From assembly GCA_018265615.1 (NCBI GenBank), contig JABLYX010000025.1, positions 1 through 59,742 on the forward strand: 59,742 nucleotides of DNA, written 5' to 3'. Positions 23,999 through 31,941 of this stretch are shown one piece after another. Below the pieces are notes generated by a model. It was given only the letters and a program-made list of their open reading frames with translations. It did no database searches and had not been told where the DNA came from. Source of the stretch: Lentisphaeria bacterium. Its GTDB lineage: Bacteria > Verrucomicrobiota > Lentisphaeria > Victivallales > Victivallaceae. Made by a program: the position numbers and the translations under genes. How positions within the stretch are numbered: the stretch's first letter is position 1; each line of letters begins with the position of its first letter.

Positions 23999-24697
23999 AT
24001 GGCTAAGTTCTTCAAAACGCTGCTGGCGTTTCTGTTTGCAACGGCCTCAGTATCATTTGCGATTATGGTATTTTCCGGCGGGGCGTTGTTCTGGCACCGT
24101 CAATTCGGAGGATTGAGCGACGACCTGCTGGAAAACGAAATGGCGTTTTACGCTTCGCAGGGATATCAGGCCGGCGCTTATCTGAAAACGGTCGATCCGG
24201 ATCGTCAGCTCCTGCTGTTGGTCGATCCGGATTTTCACCGGAACGAGAATATCAAACAGCTTGCCTACGCTATGATCGAGGGGTATGGCAGCAACGATGT
24301 GATGCTTGACACGATCCAGCTTCCGGAAGAGCTGTCGGAGATGCCGATGCCGCTTTATATGTCGATGACGGCGGAGGATTTCGACACGGTTGTGGAACGG
24401 TATCCGGATGCCGCGGTCGTGATTTCCACGATCGGTCTGCCCTCCGATATCGACAAACTCAGGGTACTGCAGAATGAAGATGGTCCGAGAATCCTGCTGT
24501 TGGGCCTGCCCTCCGGCCCGATTCCCGGATTGGTCGACCTGATCCGCCGGGGGAAAGTGGCCGCAGTGGTGTTCTCCAACCCGAAAGCGCGCTATGATGT
24601 GCCGGCGCCGAAAGACCGCAAGGAAGCTTTCGACATCCGTTACGTTCTCGTGACGAAGGATAATCTCGACGAATACCGGAACCTTTTCGCCGAATAA
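23999..24697 (+). CDS. Membrane-anchored protein of unknown function, paralogue 2
   Basis: 232 aa. One N-terminal membrane segment (LLAFLFATASVSFAIMVF, residues ~8-25) replaces the two of paralogue 1. After it comes DDLLENEMAFYASQGYQAGAYL, then the same soluble architecture: LLLLVDPDFHRNENIKQLA, VMLDTIQLPEE, AAVVISTIGLPSD, LLLGLPSGPIPG and FDIRYVLVTKDNLDEY. Identity to paralogue 1 is high enough to see by eye along the whole soluble part. A local duplication with change of membrane anchor is the simplest explanation. Function unknown. Confidence 0.75.
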   Translation: MAKFFKTLLAFLFATASVSFAIMVFSGGALFWHRQFGGLSDDLLENEMAFYASQGYQAGAYLKTVDPDRQLLLLVDPDFHRNENIKQLAYAMIEGYGSNDVMLDTIQLPEELSEMPMPLYMSMTAEDFDTVVERYPDAAVVISTIGLPSDIDKLRVLQNEDGPRILLLGLPSGPIPGLVDLIRRGKVAAVVFSNPKARYDVPAPKDRKEAFDIRYVLVTKDNLDEYRNLFAE

Positions 24698-24727
24698 CGG
24701 CCCGGCGTTCCGGATTTTCCGGGCCGT
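24697..24727 (+). terminator. Hairpin after paralogue 2
   Basis: ACGGCCCGG (24697-24705) and CCGGGCCGT (24719-24727) form a 9 bp stem directly at the stop codon. The following CCCCTCTGTT is a poor T tract, so termination would be inefficient. Confidence 0.45.
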
Positions 24728-24856
24728 CCCCTCTGTTCCGAGGTCGGACGGTCCGATTTTTTTGGACGTGCCTCCGCCGGGGCCGCCGTGCGGAACTCCT
24801 TGCTTCCCGCCGGCTTCTAAATCCGCCTGTTTTCCTCGATTTGATGTATATTCTCC

Positions 24857-24885
24857 TTGAAACGCAACCGTTCCGGGTGTATATT
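24857..24885 (+). promoter_or_regulatory. Candidate strong promoter of pckG
   Basis: TTGAAA (24857-24862), a 17 bp spacer and TATATT (24880-24885), about 57 bp before the start codon. Spacing is ideal and both hexamers are close to consensus. Confidence 0.7.
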
Positions 24886-24942
24886 TTAGAGATTATCTAA
24901 TAAGGAAACCCCAAACAAACAATCTGGAGGATGCAAAAAATC

Positions 24943-26781
24943 ATGGCCAAGCAGCTGAATGCGATCCCGACCAAGAATGAAAAATTGGTCAAGTGGGTGA
25001 ACGAATGGGTCGAAATCTGTAAGCCGGATGCGGTTTACTGGTGTGATGGCTCCAAGGAAGAGTATGACCGCCTCTGCAACGAGTTGGTCGATTCCGGTCT
25101 CGGAATCCGTCTGAAGAAGCGCCCGAACTGCCTGCTGTTCCGCTCCGACCCGTCCGACGTGGCGCGTGTCGAGGCGCGTACCTACATCGCTTCCGAGACG
25201 AAGGAAGCCGCGGGCCCGACCAACAACTGGATCGACCCGAAAGAACTCAAGAAGACCATGCTCGGCCTCTATGACGGCTGCATGAAGGGCCGTACGATGT
25301 ACGTGATCCCGTTCTCGATGGGCCCGGTCGGCTCGAACATTGCGAAGATCGGCGTCGAGATCACCGATTCCGCTTACGTTGTGATCAACATGCATGTGAT
25401 GACCCGCGTCGGCACGAAGGTTCTCGATGTCCTCGGCGACAAGGGCGAGTTCGTCCCGTGCGTCCACTCGGTCGGCAAGCCGCTTGCGGAAGGCGAGGCG
25501 GACAACGGCGTCTGGCCGTGCGCCCCGATGGACAAGAAATATATCGCCCACTTTCCGGAAACCCGCGAAATCTGGTCCTTCGGATCCGGTTACGGCGGCA
25601 ACGCGCTGCTCGGCAAGAAGTGCCTTGCGCTGCGTATCGCCAGCGTCCAGGCGCGTGACGAGGGTTGGATGGCCGAGCACATGCTCATCCTGAAGCTGAC
25701 GAATCCGAAAGGCGAAGTCAAGTATGTCACCGGCGCGTTCCCGTCGGCCTGCGGCAAGACCAACCTCGCGATGCTGATTCCGACCATTCCGGGTTGGACG
25801 GTTGAGACCGTCGGCGACGATATCGCCTGGATGAAGTTCGACAAGGAAGGCAACCTCCGCGCAATCAACCCGGAAGCCGGTTTCTTCGGCGTTGCGCCGG
25901 GAACCTCGATGCAGTCCAACAAGAACGCGATGCTCTCCTGCGAGAAGGATACCATCTTCACGAACGTCGCGCTGACCGACGACGGCGATGTCTGGTGGGA
26001 AGGCATCGGCTACGATGCTCCGGATCACCTGATCGACTGGAAGGGCAAGGATTGGAAGCCCGGCCAGGTTGACGCCGAGGGCAAGCCGGTCAAGGCCGCG
26101 CACCCGAACGCCCGTTTTACGGCCCGCGCCTACAACTGCCCGGTGATCGCGGACGAGTGGGAAGATCCCGCCGGCGTTCCGATCTCGGCGTTCCTGTTCG
26201 GCGGACGCCGTCCGTCCACCCTGCCGCTGGTCTACGAAGCGAAGAACTGGGAGCACGGTGTCTTCATCGGTTCGACGGTCGGCTCTGAAGTGACCGCCGC
26301 CGCGCTCGACGTCAAGGCCGGCACCGTTCGCCGCGACCCGTTCGCGATGCTGCCGTTCTGCGGCTACAACATGGGCGACTACTTCAAGCACTGGCTTGAG
26401 ATCGGCCAGAAGGGCGCCGCTCAGGGCAAACTGCCGAAGATTTTCTGCGTCAACTGGTTCCGCAAGAGCCCGGAAGGCAAATTCATGTGGCCGGGCTTTG
26501 GCGACAACAGCCGTGTGCTGGCGTGGGTCTTCGACCGCTGCGACGGCAAGGGCGAGTATAAGGAAACCGAGATCGGTGTCATGCCGACCGCCGATGCGAT
26601 TGACATCAAGGGTCTCGAAGGCGAAGTCACGAAGGCCGACATGGAAGAACTCCTGAAGGTCGACAGCGAAGGCTGGAAGACCGAGCTTGCGATGATCAAG
26701 GAGCACTACAAGAAGTTTGAGGGACACCTCCCCGCGGAGCTCTCCAGGCAGCTTGAAGAACTCGAAGCACGCCTCGGCTGA
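24943..26781 (+). CDS. pckG: Phosphoenolpyruvate carboxykinase (GTP)
   Basis: 612 aa. The ATG at 24943 lies 12 bases after CTGGAGG; an ATG at 24931 directly abuts that site and is too close to use. GTP-type motifs: FSMGPVGS near residue 125, the kinase-1 loop FPSACGKTNLAM near 267 with the reactive Cys, VGDDIAWMKFD with metal ligands, PEAGFFGVAPGTS, and FGGRRPSTLPLV. It interconverts oxaloacetate and PEP using GTP/GDP. Depending on growth mode it serves gluconeogenesis, or in fermenting anaerobes PEP carboxylation toward succinate. It is monocistronic with its own promoter and a good terminator. Codon use is strongly biased (GGC, AAG, GAC), as in highly expressed genes. Confidence 0.95.
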   Translation: MAKQLNAIPTKNEKLVKWVNEWVEICKPDAVYWCDGSKEEYDRLCNELVDSGLGIRLKKRPNCLLFRSDPSDVARVEARTYIASETKEAAGPTNNWIDPKELKKTMLGLYDGCMKGRTMYVIPFSMGPVGSNIAKIGVEITDSAYVVINMHVMTRVGTKVLDVLGDKGEFVPCVHSVGKPLAEGEADNGVWPCAPMDKKYIAHFPETREIWSFGSGYGGNALLGKKCLALRIASVQARDEGWMAEHMLILKLTNPKGEVKYVTGAFPSACGKTNLAMLIPTIPGWTVETVGDDIAWMKFDKEGNLRAINPEAGFFGVAPGTSMQSNKNAMLSCEKDTIFTNVALTDDGDVWWEGIGYDAPDHLIDWKGKDWKPGQVDAEGKPVKAAHPNARFTARAYNCPVIADEWEDPAGVPISAFLFGGRRPSTLPLVYEAKNWEHGVFIGSTVGSEVTAAALDVKAGTVRRDPFAMLPFCGYNMGDYFKHWLEIGQKGAAQGKLPKIFCVNWFRKSPEGKFMWPGFGDNSRVLAWVFDRCDGKGEYKETEIGVMPTADAIDIKGLEGEVTKADMEELLKVDSEGWKTELAMIKEHYKKFEGHLPAELSRQLEELEARLG

Positions 26782-26844
26782 GCCGGAGCGGCGGCTTGAA
26801 ACCGGCCGGTTCGGCCGGTCAAAAGCCAGAGTTCGAAAAATGAA

Positions 26845-26880
26845 ACGGACCGGAATCATGGATTCCGGCCCGTTTTTTTT
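26845..26880 (+). terminator. Intrinsic terminator of pckG
   Basis: CCGGAATC (26850-26857) and GATTCCGG (26861-26868) form the core, extended by further pairs after one A:C mismatch, with eight T residues at 26873-26880. Confidence 0.85.
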
Positions 26881-26990
26881 GATTATTTTCTTAATCGGCA
26901 GAATAAACGCCGTCAGGATTCCGTTATACCGTCATGAGGTTTTTCGCGGGGAACGGAAAACCGTCCGGCCAACGAAAAGGAGTGTCGCAA

Positions 26991-27692
26991 ATGAAATTTT
27001 CCGAATTCTGTCAGAAAAATGCTGTCGCGGTCGCCCTGCTGGCCGCCATCGTCGCTTTGGGATTCATCACCTGCAACTATTTCTTCCCGGCGGAAAAAAC
27101 GGTTTATGCGGGGAATTCTTCCGGGCCCCGTCATCGTTTCTTTGAGCGCTATCGCATGCCGCGCCGCTCGGAGGCGTATGTCGCAAAATATCGCGAGCTG
27201 GTTTCCCTGCTGGCCGCTCAGGCGAAGCTGGCCGAAGAGGGGCATAAGGCGGGGAACGTATCGATTGGAAAGCTGTTGGCTGACCGTCGCGACCTTGCGC
27301 TTGCCCAGGTGGAGCTGCTGAGACTGGAAGGGGGTCATCGTTTTTCGCTTGGCGCCGTCGAGGCGCTTGTGAATCTGAAGTTCGCCGAGCAGATTGAACA
27401 GCAGGATAAGCAGATGCATCAGGCCGGAAGCCTTGGCCTGGACGGCTATAACCGGAGTCGGATTGCGCTGGCCGAAGCGGAGCTGAAGGTTATGGAGAAT
27501 CAGCGTTTCCTGCGCCGGAACGAAGCGTACGCGAAGCTCGCCGCAGAGTTCGCAGCGGACAAGTGCAATGTCGATACGCTGAACGCGCTGATCGAAGCTG
27601 AAACGACTTGGCCCGAGCATCGCCGCGGTCCGGAAGGCGCACCGCAGCCGGAAGAAAAAACGGCGGAAGAAGCACCGGCCGTCCAGAAATAA
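26991..27692 (+). CDS. Membrane-anchored helical protein of unknown function
   Basis: 233 aa from ATG 26991, preceded by AAAAGGAG; the longer frame from 26934 lacks a site. Residues ~9-30 are one membrane segment (AVAVALLAAIVALGFITCNYFF) at the N-terminus. The remainder is Ala/Glu/Leu-rich and helical (LVSLLAAQAKLAEEGHKAG, IALAEAELKVMENQRFLRRNE), likely periplasmic and partly coiled coil, somewhat like TolC-type hairpin helices. The tail is Pro/Glu-rich (GAPQPEEKTAEEAPAVQK). No motif is recognised. It lies between the pckG terminator and the shared terminator with hisD, so it is a single-gene unit. Confidence 0.7.
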   Translation: MKFSEFCQKNAVAVALLAAIVALGFITCNYFFPAEKTVYAGNSSGPRHRFFERYRMPRRSEAYVAKYRELVSLLAAQAKLAEEGHKAGNVSIGKLLADRRDLALAQVELLRLEGGHRFSLGAVEALVNLKFAEQIEQQDKQMHQAGSLGLDGYNRSRIALAEAELKVMENQRFLRRNEAYAKLAAEFAADKCNVDTLNALIEAETTWPEHRRGPEGAPQPEEKTAEEAPAVQK

Positions 27693-27715
27693 CCTGACGG
27701 CGCCGCAGAATAGAA

Positions 27716-27757
27716 AACAGCCTCACGGATTGCTTCGGCAGATTCCGCGAGGCTGTT
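27716..27757. terminator. Bidirectional terminator between convergent genes
   Basis: AACAGCCTC (27716-27724) and GAGGCTGTT (27749-27757) form a 9 bp stem, extended inside by CGGA/TCCG pairs. TTTTC follows on the minus strand for hisD, and GCATTTC on the plus strand. Confidence 0.75.
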
Positions 27758-27780
27758 GCATTTCAGGATATGCTGTTTCG

Positions 27781-29070
27781 CTATTTCACGCGGATTGTAC
27801 CGGCGCGGCCGTGAGCGGCGAGACTCTCCATTTCTCCGAAGCATTCGACGATGCCGGCTTCGCGGCGGAGAGCGGATTCGTCGTATTTCACGAGGCTTGT
27901 GCGACGGAAGAAGCTGATCGTTTCAAGCCCGTTGAAATAGTGCGCGCTCGATGCGGTAGGCAGCACGTGCGACGGGCCGGCGCAGAAGTCGCCGATCGAT
28001 TCCGGCGTCCACTGCCCGAGAAAGATCGCACCGGCCGCGGTGATCCGCGCCGCGACCGATTCCGGGTTCGCGGTCTGGATCTCGAGGTGCTCCGGAGCAT
28101 AGGCGCTTGCAATCTCTGCGGCCTGTTCAAGGTCGGCGGCGTGGATCAGGAAGATCCCGTGTGCTTCGACGCGCTCGACCGTTTCGAGCTTCGGGAGCGA
28201 CACCTTCTGCCGCCGGAATGCGGCCTCCACCTTTTCGATCATCGCGCGGTCGGTCGTGACCAGAACCGCCTGCTCAAGCCCGGAACCGTGCTCCGCCTGG
28301 CTCAGCAGGTCGGCCGCGATGAATTCCGGATTTGCTTCCGCATCCGCGATCACAAGGATCTCGGAGGGACCCGCGACCATGTCGATTGCGACTTTTCCGT
28401 ACAGCAGCTTTTTGGCCGCCGTCACATACGCATTGCCGGGGCCGACGAGTTTTTCCACTTTGCGGATCGACTCGGTTCCGAGCGCGAGCGCCGCGACGCC
28501 GTAGACGCCGCCGAGACGGTAGATCTCAGTGACGCCCGCCTTGCGCATCGCGTAAAGAACCGCCGGATGAACCTTGCCCTGCCGATTCGCCGGGGTGGCC
28601 GCGACGATTTCGCGGACTCCGGCGGCTCCGGCGATTCCGGCCGTATGCAGCACGGTCGAGACCAACGGAGCCGTGCCGCCTGGAATGTAGACGCCGACGC
28701 GGTCCATCGGCGTGAATTTTTCGCCGAGCATCACGCCGGAGCGCGGCGAAGCGCTCCAGGCGCGCGGAACGGTCGCGAGCGCGAAGTCACGGACCTGCGA
28801 AAGCGCCGTGTCGATCGATTTCTTCTCCCGTTCCGAAAGCTGTGCCGCGGCCTCATCGATCTCCGCCTCCGTCACCCGGAAGCGGGTGGGATCGAGTTCG
28901 ACCTTGTCGAATTTCGCGGCGTATTTCACGATGGCGGCGTCGCCCTCTTCCCGCACGTCGTTGATGATGGCGGCGACCTGCGCCTCGATCTCCGGCGGAT
29001 AACCGGGACGGTTTGCCAGCGCGCGCAGCTCCTCCTCGAAGCCGGGAGCGTCATAATAAAGTTTTTTCAT
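27781..29070 (-). CDS. hisD: Histidinol dehydrogenase
   Basis: 429 aa, the usual length. Typical features: VGVYIPGGTAPLVSTVL near residue 124, AGPSEILVIADAEANPEFIAADLLSQAEHG with zinc ligands near 255, PEHLEIQT near 325 and GAIFLGQWTPESIGDF near 350. It oxidises L-histidinol to histidine in two NAD-dependent steps in the cytoplasm. It overlaps the stop of panC by 4 bp and ends an ilvE-panC-hisD operon; other his genes are not in the window. Detached hisD copies are sometimes recruited to other dehydrogenations, but all expected sites look intact. Confidence 0.95.
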   Translation of the reverse strand: MKKLYYDAPGFEEELRALANRPGYPPEIEAQVAAIINDVREEGDAAIVKYAAKFDKVELDPTRFRVTEAEIDEAAAQLSEREKKSIDTALSQVRDFALATVPRAWSASPRSGVMLGEKFTPMDRVGVYIPGGTAPLVSTVLHTAGIAGAAGVREIVAATPANRQGKVHPAVLYAMRKAGVTEIYRLGGVYGVAALALGTESIRKVEKLVGPGNAYVTAAKKLLYGKVAIDMVAGPSEILVIADAEANPEFIAADLLSQAEHGSGLEQAVLVTTDRAMIEKVEAAFRRQKVSLPKLETVERVEAHGIFLIHAADLEQAAEIASAYAPEHLEIQTANPESVAARITAAGAIFLGQWTPESIGDFCAGPSHVLPTASSAHYFNGLETISFFRRTSLVKYDESALRREAGIVECFGEMESLAAHGRAGTIRVK

Positions 29071-29918
29071 TGCTTCACCCAGACGAGTGTGTTGTCGATC
29101 AGCCGCGTTTTGCCGAAATAGACGGCGAGCGCGACGAGCAGATCCGCGGTTTTCGCGGCCGGCGGTTCGAGCGTGGAAGCATCCAGTGCTTCGATATAGT
29201 CGATCCTGCCGCCGGCTTTCTCAATTTCATGCCTCATCACATCCAGCACGGCGGGGATCGCTTCGACACCGCCCGCGACCAGTGCGGGGCGCGCGGCGTC
29301 AAGCACGCGGGAGAGCACGACCGCGCGTTCCCTTTCGTCCGCCGTCAGATATGCGTTGCGCGACGAGAGCGCGAGCCCGCTGTGTTCGCGGATCAGCGGA
29401 GCCGCGACGATTTCCACCGGGAAATTCAGGTCCCGCACCATGCGCTTGATGACCAGCAGCTGCTGCGCGTCCTTCATGCCGAAGACCGCGTAATCGGGCA
29501 GCGCGAGGTTGAAGAGCTTCGCGACCACGGTCGTCACGCCGCGGAAATGGCCCGGGCGGCGCGCGCCGCAGAGCGGCCGCGACAGCTTTGATTCTTCGAC
29601 CACAGTGGAGGCGTCGGGAGCGTACATTACACCCGGCTCCGGGGCGAAGACCGCATCCGCGCCGTGGTCGGCGCAGAGCTTCGAATCGCGCTCGAAATCA
29701 CGCGGATATTGATCGAGGTCCTCGGAGGGTCCGAACTGGATCGGGTTCACGAAGATTGAAACGATCACGATATCGGCTTTTTTCCGGGCGATGTCGATCA
29801 GCGAAACGTGTCCGGCATGCAGATATCCCATGGTCGGAACCAGGGCGATCGTTTTACCGGACCGCTTGTTCGAAAGCGCGTACGCCTGGAGCTCGGCAGG
29901 CGTTCTGAAGATTTCCAT
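29067..29918 (-). CDS. panC: Pantothenate synthetase
   Basis: 283 aa, standard length. The nucleotidyltransferase HIGH-type motif is in VPTMGYLHAGHVSLI near residue 28, followed by SIFVNPIQFGPSEDLDQYPR, LFNLALPDYAVFGMKDAQQL and SSRNAYLT. It joins pantoate and beta-alanine using ATP. Neighbouring ilvE ties it to branched-chain amino acid metabolism, since pantoate derives from ketoisovalerate. Only 2 bp separate it from the ilvE stop. Confidence 0.95.
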   Translation of the reverse strand: MEIFRTPAELQAYALSNKRSGKTIALVPTMGYLHAGHVSLIDIARKKADIVIVSIFVNPIQFGPSEDLDQYPRDFERDSKLCADHGADAVFAPEPGVMYAPDASTVVEESKLSRPLCGARRPGHFRGVTTVVAKLFNLALPDYAVFGMKDAQQLLVIKRMVRDLNFPVEIVAAPLIREHSGLALSSRNAYLTADERERAVVLSRVLDAARPALVAGGVEAIPAVLDVMRHEIEKAGGRIDYIEALDASTLEPPAAKTADLLVALAVYFGKTRLIDNTLVWVKQ

Positions 29919-29920
29919 GA

Positions 29921-30928
29921 TCAGATCTCCACCAGCCAGCCGTGTTTGTCCGGGCGTTCGCCGGCCTGGATGCCGGTCATCTCTTCATAAAGGCGCTTCA
30001 GATGCGGCCCGATTTCGGTGAAATGGTAGTCGATCACCTTGTCGCCGTCGAAGATGCGCCCGACCGGAGTCAGCACCACTGCGGTGCCGCAGGCCGCGAC
30101 TTCCGCGAGGTCGGCAAGCTCGGAGGCACGGATCTTCCGCCGTTCGACCGGCATGCCGAGATCGGCCGCGATGGTCATGAGCGAGTTGTTCGTGATGGAG
30201 GCGAGAATCGACTCCGAATTGCTCGTGACGTATTTGCCGTCTTTCGTGATCGCGAGGAAGTTGCTCGTGCCGAACTCGTCGACGAACGTGTGCGTGGCCG
30301 GGTCGAGGAAGAGCGCGACCGCGCACCCCTTGCCCTTTGCCTGCTTGCTCGAAATCAGGCTCGCGGCATAGTTGCCCGCGGCTTTGATGTGGCCGGTCCC
30401 ATGCGGTGCGGCGCGGTCGTAATCACGCGAAATCATTGCGTCGACCGGCTTGATGCCGCCCTTGTAGTAGGCGCCCACCGGGACCACCATGATGACCAGT
30501 TCGTATTCGAGGCTCGCGCCGACGCCGATCTGCGGCGTGGTGCCGAACATGACCGGGCGGATGTAAAGTGCGCCGCCGGTGCCGTACGGCGGCACGTAAT
30601 CGACGTTGTCCCGCACGAGGGTTTTTACGGCTTCGATGAATTTATCGACCGGAAACTCAGGCATCAGCAGATGGGAGGCGGAACGGTTCAGGCGCTTGCC
30701 GTTTTCCTCGGGGCGGAAGATTCGGACCTTGCCGTCCTTGCAGCGGAACGCTTTGCCGCCTTCGAAAATCGCCTGCCCGTAATGAAGCGCGTTGGCCGCG
30801 ACGCTCAGGGTGATGTCGTAGGTTCCGACCAGTTTGCCGTCGTCCCATTTCCCGTCCGCATAATGAAACCGGATATTGCTCCGGGTCGGCATGAATTTGA
30901 ATCCGAGATTTTCCCAATCGATGTCCAT
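29921..30928 (-). CDS. ilvE: Branched-chain amino acid aminotransferase
   Basis: 335 aa with GGAGGA upstream. Class IV PLP enzyme: ALHYGQAIFEGGKAFRCKDG near residue 50, RPVMFGT near 115, the PLP Lys in HIKAAGNYAASLIS near 185, VDEFGTSNFLAI near 218 and AACGTAVVLTPVG near 285. It matches the BCAT type with the R-x-F/Y region of the larger (eukaryote-like) subgroup. It transfers amino groups among Leu, Ile, Val and their keto acids. It leads the ilvE-panC-hisD unit, whose promoter must lie in the 242 bp gap shared with divergent pal. Confidence 0.92.
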   Translation of the reverse strand: MDIDWENLGFKFMPTRSNIRFHYADGKWDDGKLVGTYDITLSVAANALHYGQAIFEGGKAFRCKDGKVRIFRPEENGKRLNRSASHLLMPEFPVDKFIEAVKTLVRDNVDYVPPYGTGGALYIRPVMFGTTPQIGVGASLEYELVIMVVPVGAYYKGGIKPVDAMISRDYDRAAPHGTGHIKAAGNYAASLISSKQAKGKGCAVALFLDPATHTFVDEFGTSNFLAITKDGKYVTSNSESILASITNNSLMTIAADLGMPVERRKIRASELADLAEVAACGTAVVLTPVGRIFDGDKVIDYHFTEIGPHLKRLYEEMTGIQAGERPDKHGWLVEI

Positions 30929-31170
30929 GATCTGCTATCCTCCATGACTGCATTTACCGAATGTCACGGTGAAAAATATAGCAGAGTTGCACCGTAATAT
31001 CAAGGTTTATTTTTTAATATTGAACCATATAAAGCCGGTGTGGCGGGAGATTCATAAAAAAATATCGCTTTTGTCGGAAAATCATTGGAAATTTCTCATT
31101 TCAAGTCTATTTTAAAAGACAAACGAGTTATCTTTGATTTCCGGAGATTTATTCAGGAGGAATAACGGCT

Positions 31171-31800
31171 ATGATGAAGCATCTTTTCGGTTCGGCGCTC
31201 GCACTTGCAATCCTCGGTTTCGGAGGAGCCGGCTGCGGCCTCTTCAGCAATGAGACCCCGGCGGAAAATACGATGGCGGTGGAAGAGGCGTACGATGACC
31301 CGGCTTTCCCGGTGAACAATACCGGCCTCGGTGGCACCCCCGGCGATGTGTTCGGGCCCGGTTCGAACTCCTGGACTGCGGGGGCCGACGACAACCTTAC
31401 CGCCGGCAAAGCCGACCCGAACGGCTGGACCGAAGCCGACCCGACCGGCAACCGCCTGAATATGCCGATTATCTATTTTGCGTATGATTCCGATGTTCTC
31501 GTTCCCTCCGAGCAGGCGAACCTCGACCGCATCGCGCAGTACCTGCAGGGGAACCCGACGCTCGCGCTCGTGATCGAGGGCCATTGCGACCAGCGCGGTA
31601 CCGAAGAGTATAACCGCGCGCTCGGCGAACGCCGCGCAAATGCGATCCGCGGCTATCTCGCCGGACGCGGCGTCTCCGATGCGCGGATGAGAACCCTCAG
31701 CTACGGCAAGGACAAGCCGGCGGTCGAGGGCACGGGCGAAGCAGTCTGGGGCCAGAACCGCCGCGGCGTTCCGGTTCCGATGCGGATGCCGCAGCGTTGA
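31171..31800 (+). CDS. pal: Peptidoglycan-associated lipoprotein (Pal-like, OmpA C-terminal domain)
   Basis: 209 aa with AGGAGGAA upstream. The signal peptide ends at a lipobox (GGAGC), so Cys22 or so is lipidated. A disordered Gly/Asp/Asn-rich linker follows (~25-95), then the OmpA/MotB domain: PIIYFAYDSDVLVPSEQANL, VIEGHCDQRGTEEYNRALGERRANAI, RMRTLSYGKDKPAVEG. It anchors the outer membrane to peptidoglycan. Tol genes are not adjacent. The C-terminal tail PVPMRMPQR differs from the usual RRVD ending. Confidence 0.88.
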   Translation: MMKHLFGSALALAILGFGGAGCGLFSNETPAENTMAVEEAYDDPAFPVNNTGLGGTPGDVFGPGSNSWTAGADDNLTAGKADPNGWTEADPTGNRLNMPIIYFAYDSDVLVPSEQANLDRIAQYLQGNPTLALVIEGHCDQRGTEEYNRALGERRANAIRGYLAGRGVSDARMRTLSYGKDKPAVEGTGEAVWGQNRRGVPVPMRMPQR

Positions 31801-31837
31801 TGTTACGAATATAAGATGTTCTTTTTCGAATATTTCT

Positions 31838-31894
31838 GACGCAGCCATGCTCGCTCGTCCGGTCGCTCCCGTGGCCGGCCGGGCGTTTTGCGTC
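31838..31894 (+). other. Structured stretch between pal and metK
   Basis: GACGCA (31838-31843) pairs with TGCGTC (31889-31894) around GC-rich inner repeats of CCGG. It could be the end of the pal transcript or part of a metK leader. It does not match SAM-I, SAM-II or SAH riboswitch cores that I can recall, and no long T tract follows. Confidence 0.35.
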
Positions 31895-31941
31895 TGAATG
31901 GGATAAGTGTAGTAACCACTCAATATCAGGAGTTTATATCG

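Noticed and set aside
31801..31941. SAM or SAH riboswitch before metK
   Set aside because: A hairpin exists, but no core of the SAM-I, SAM-II, SAM-III or SAH classes could be matched by eye.
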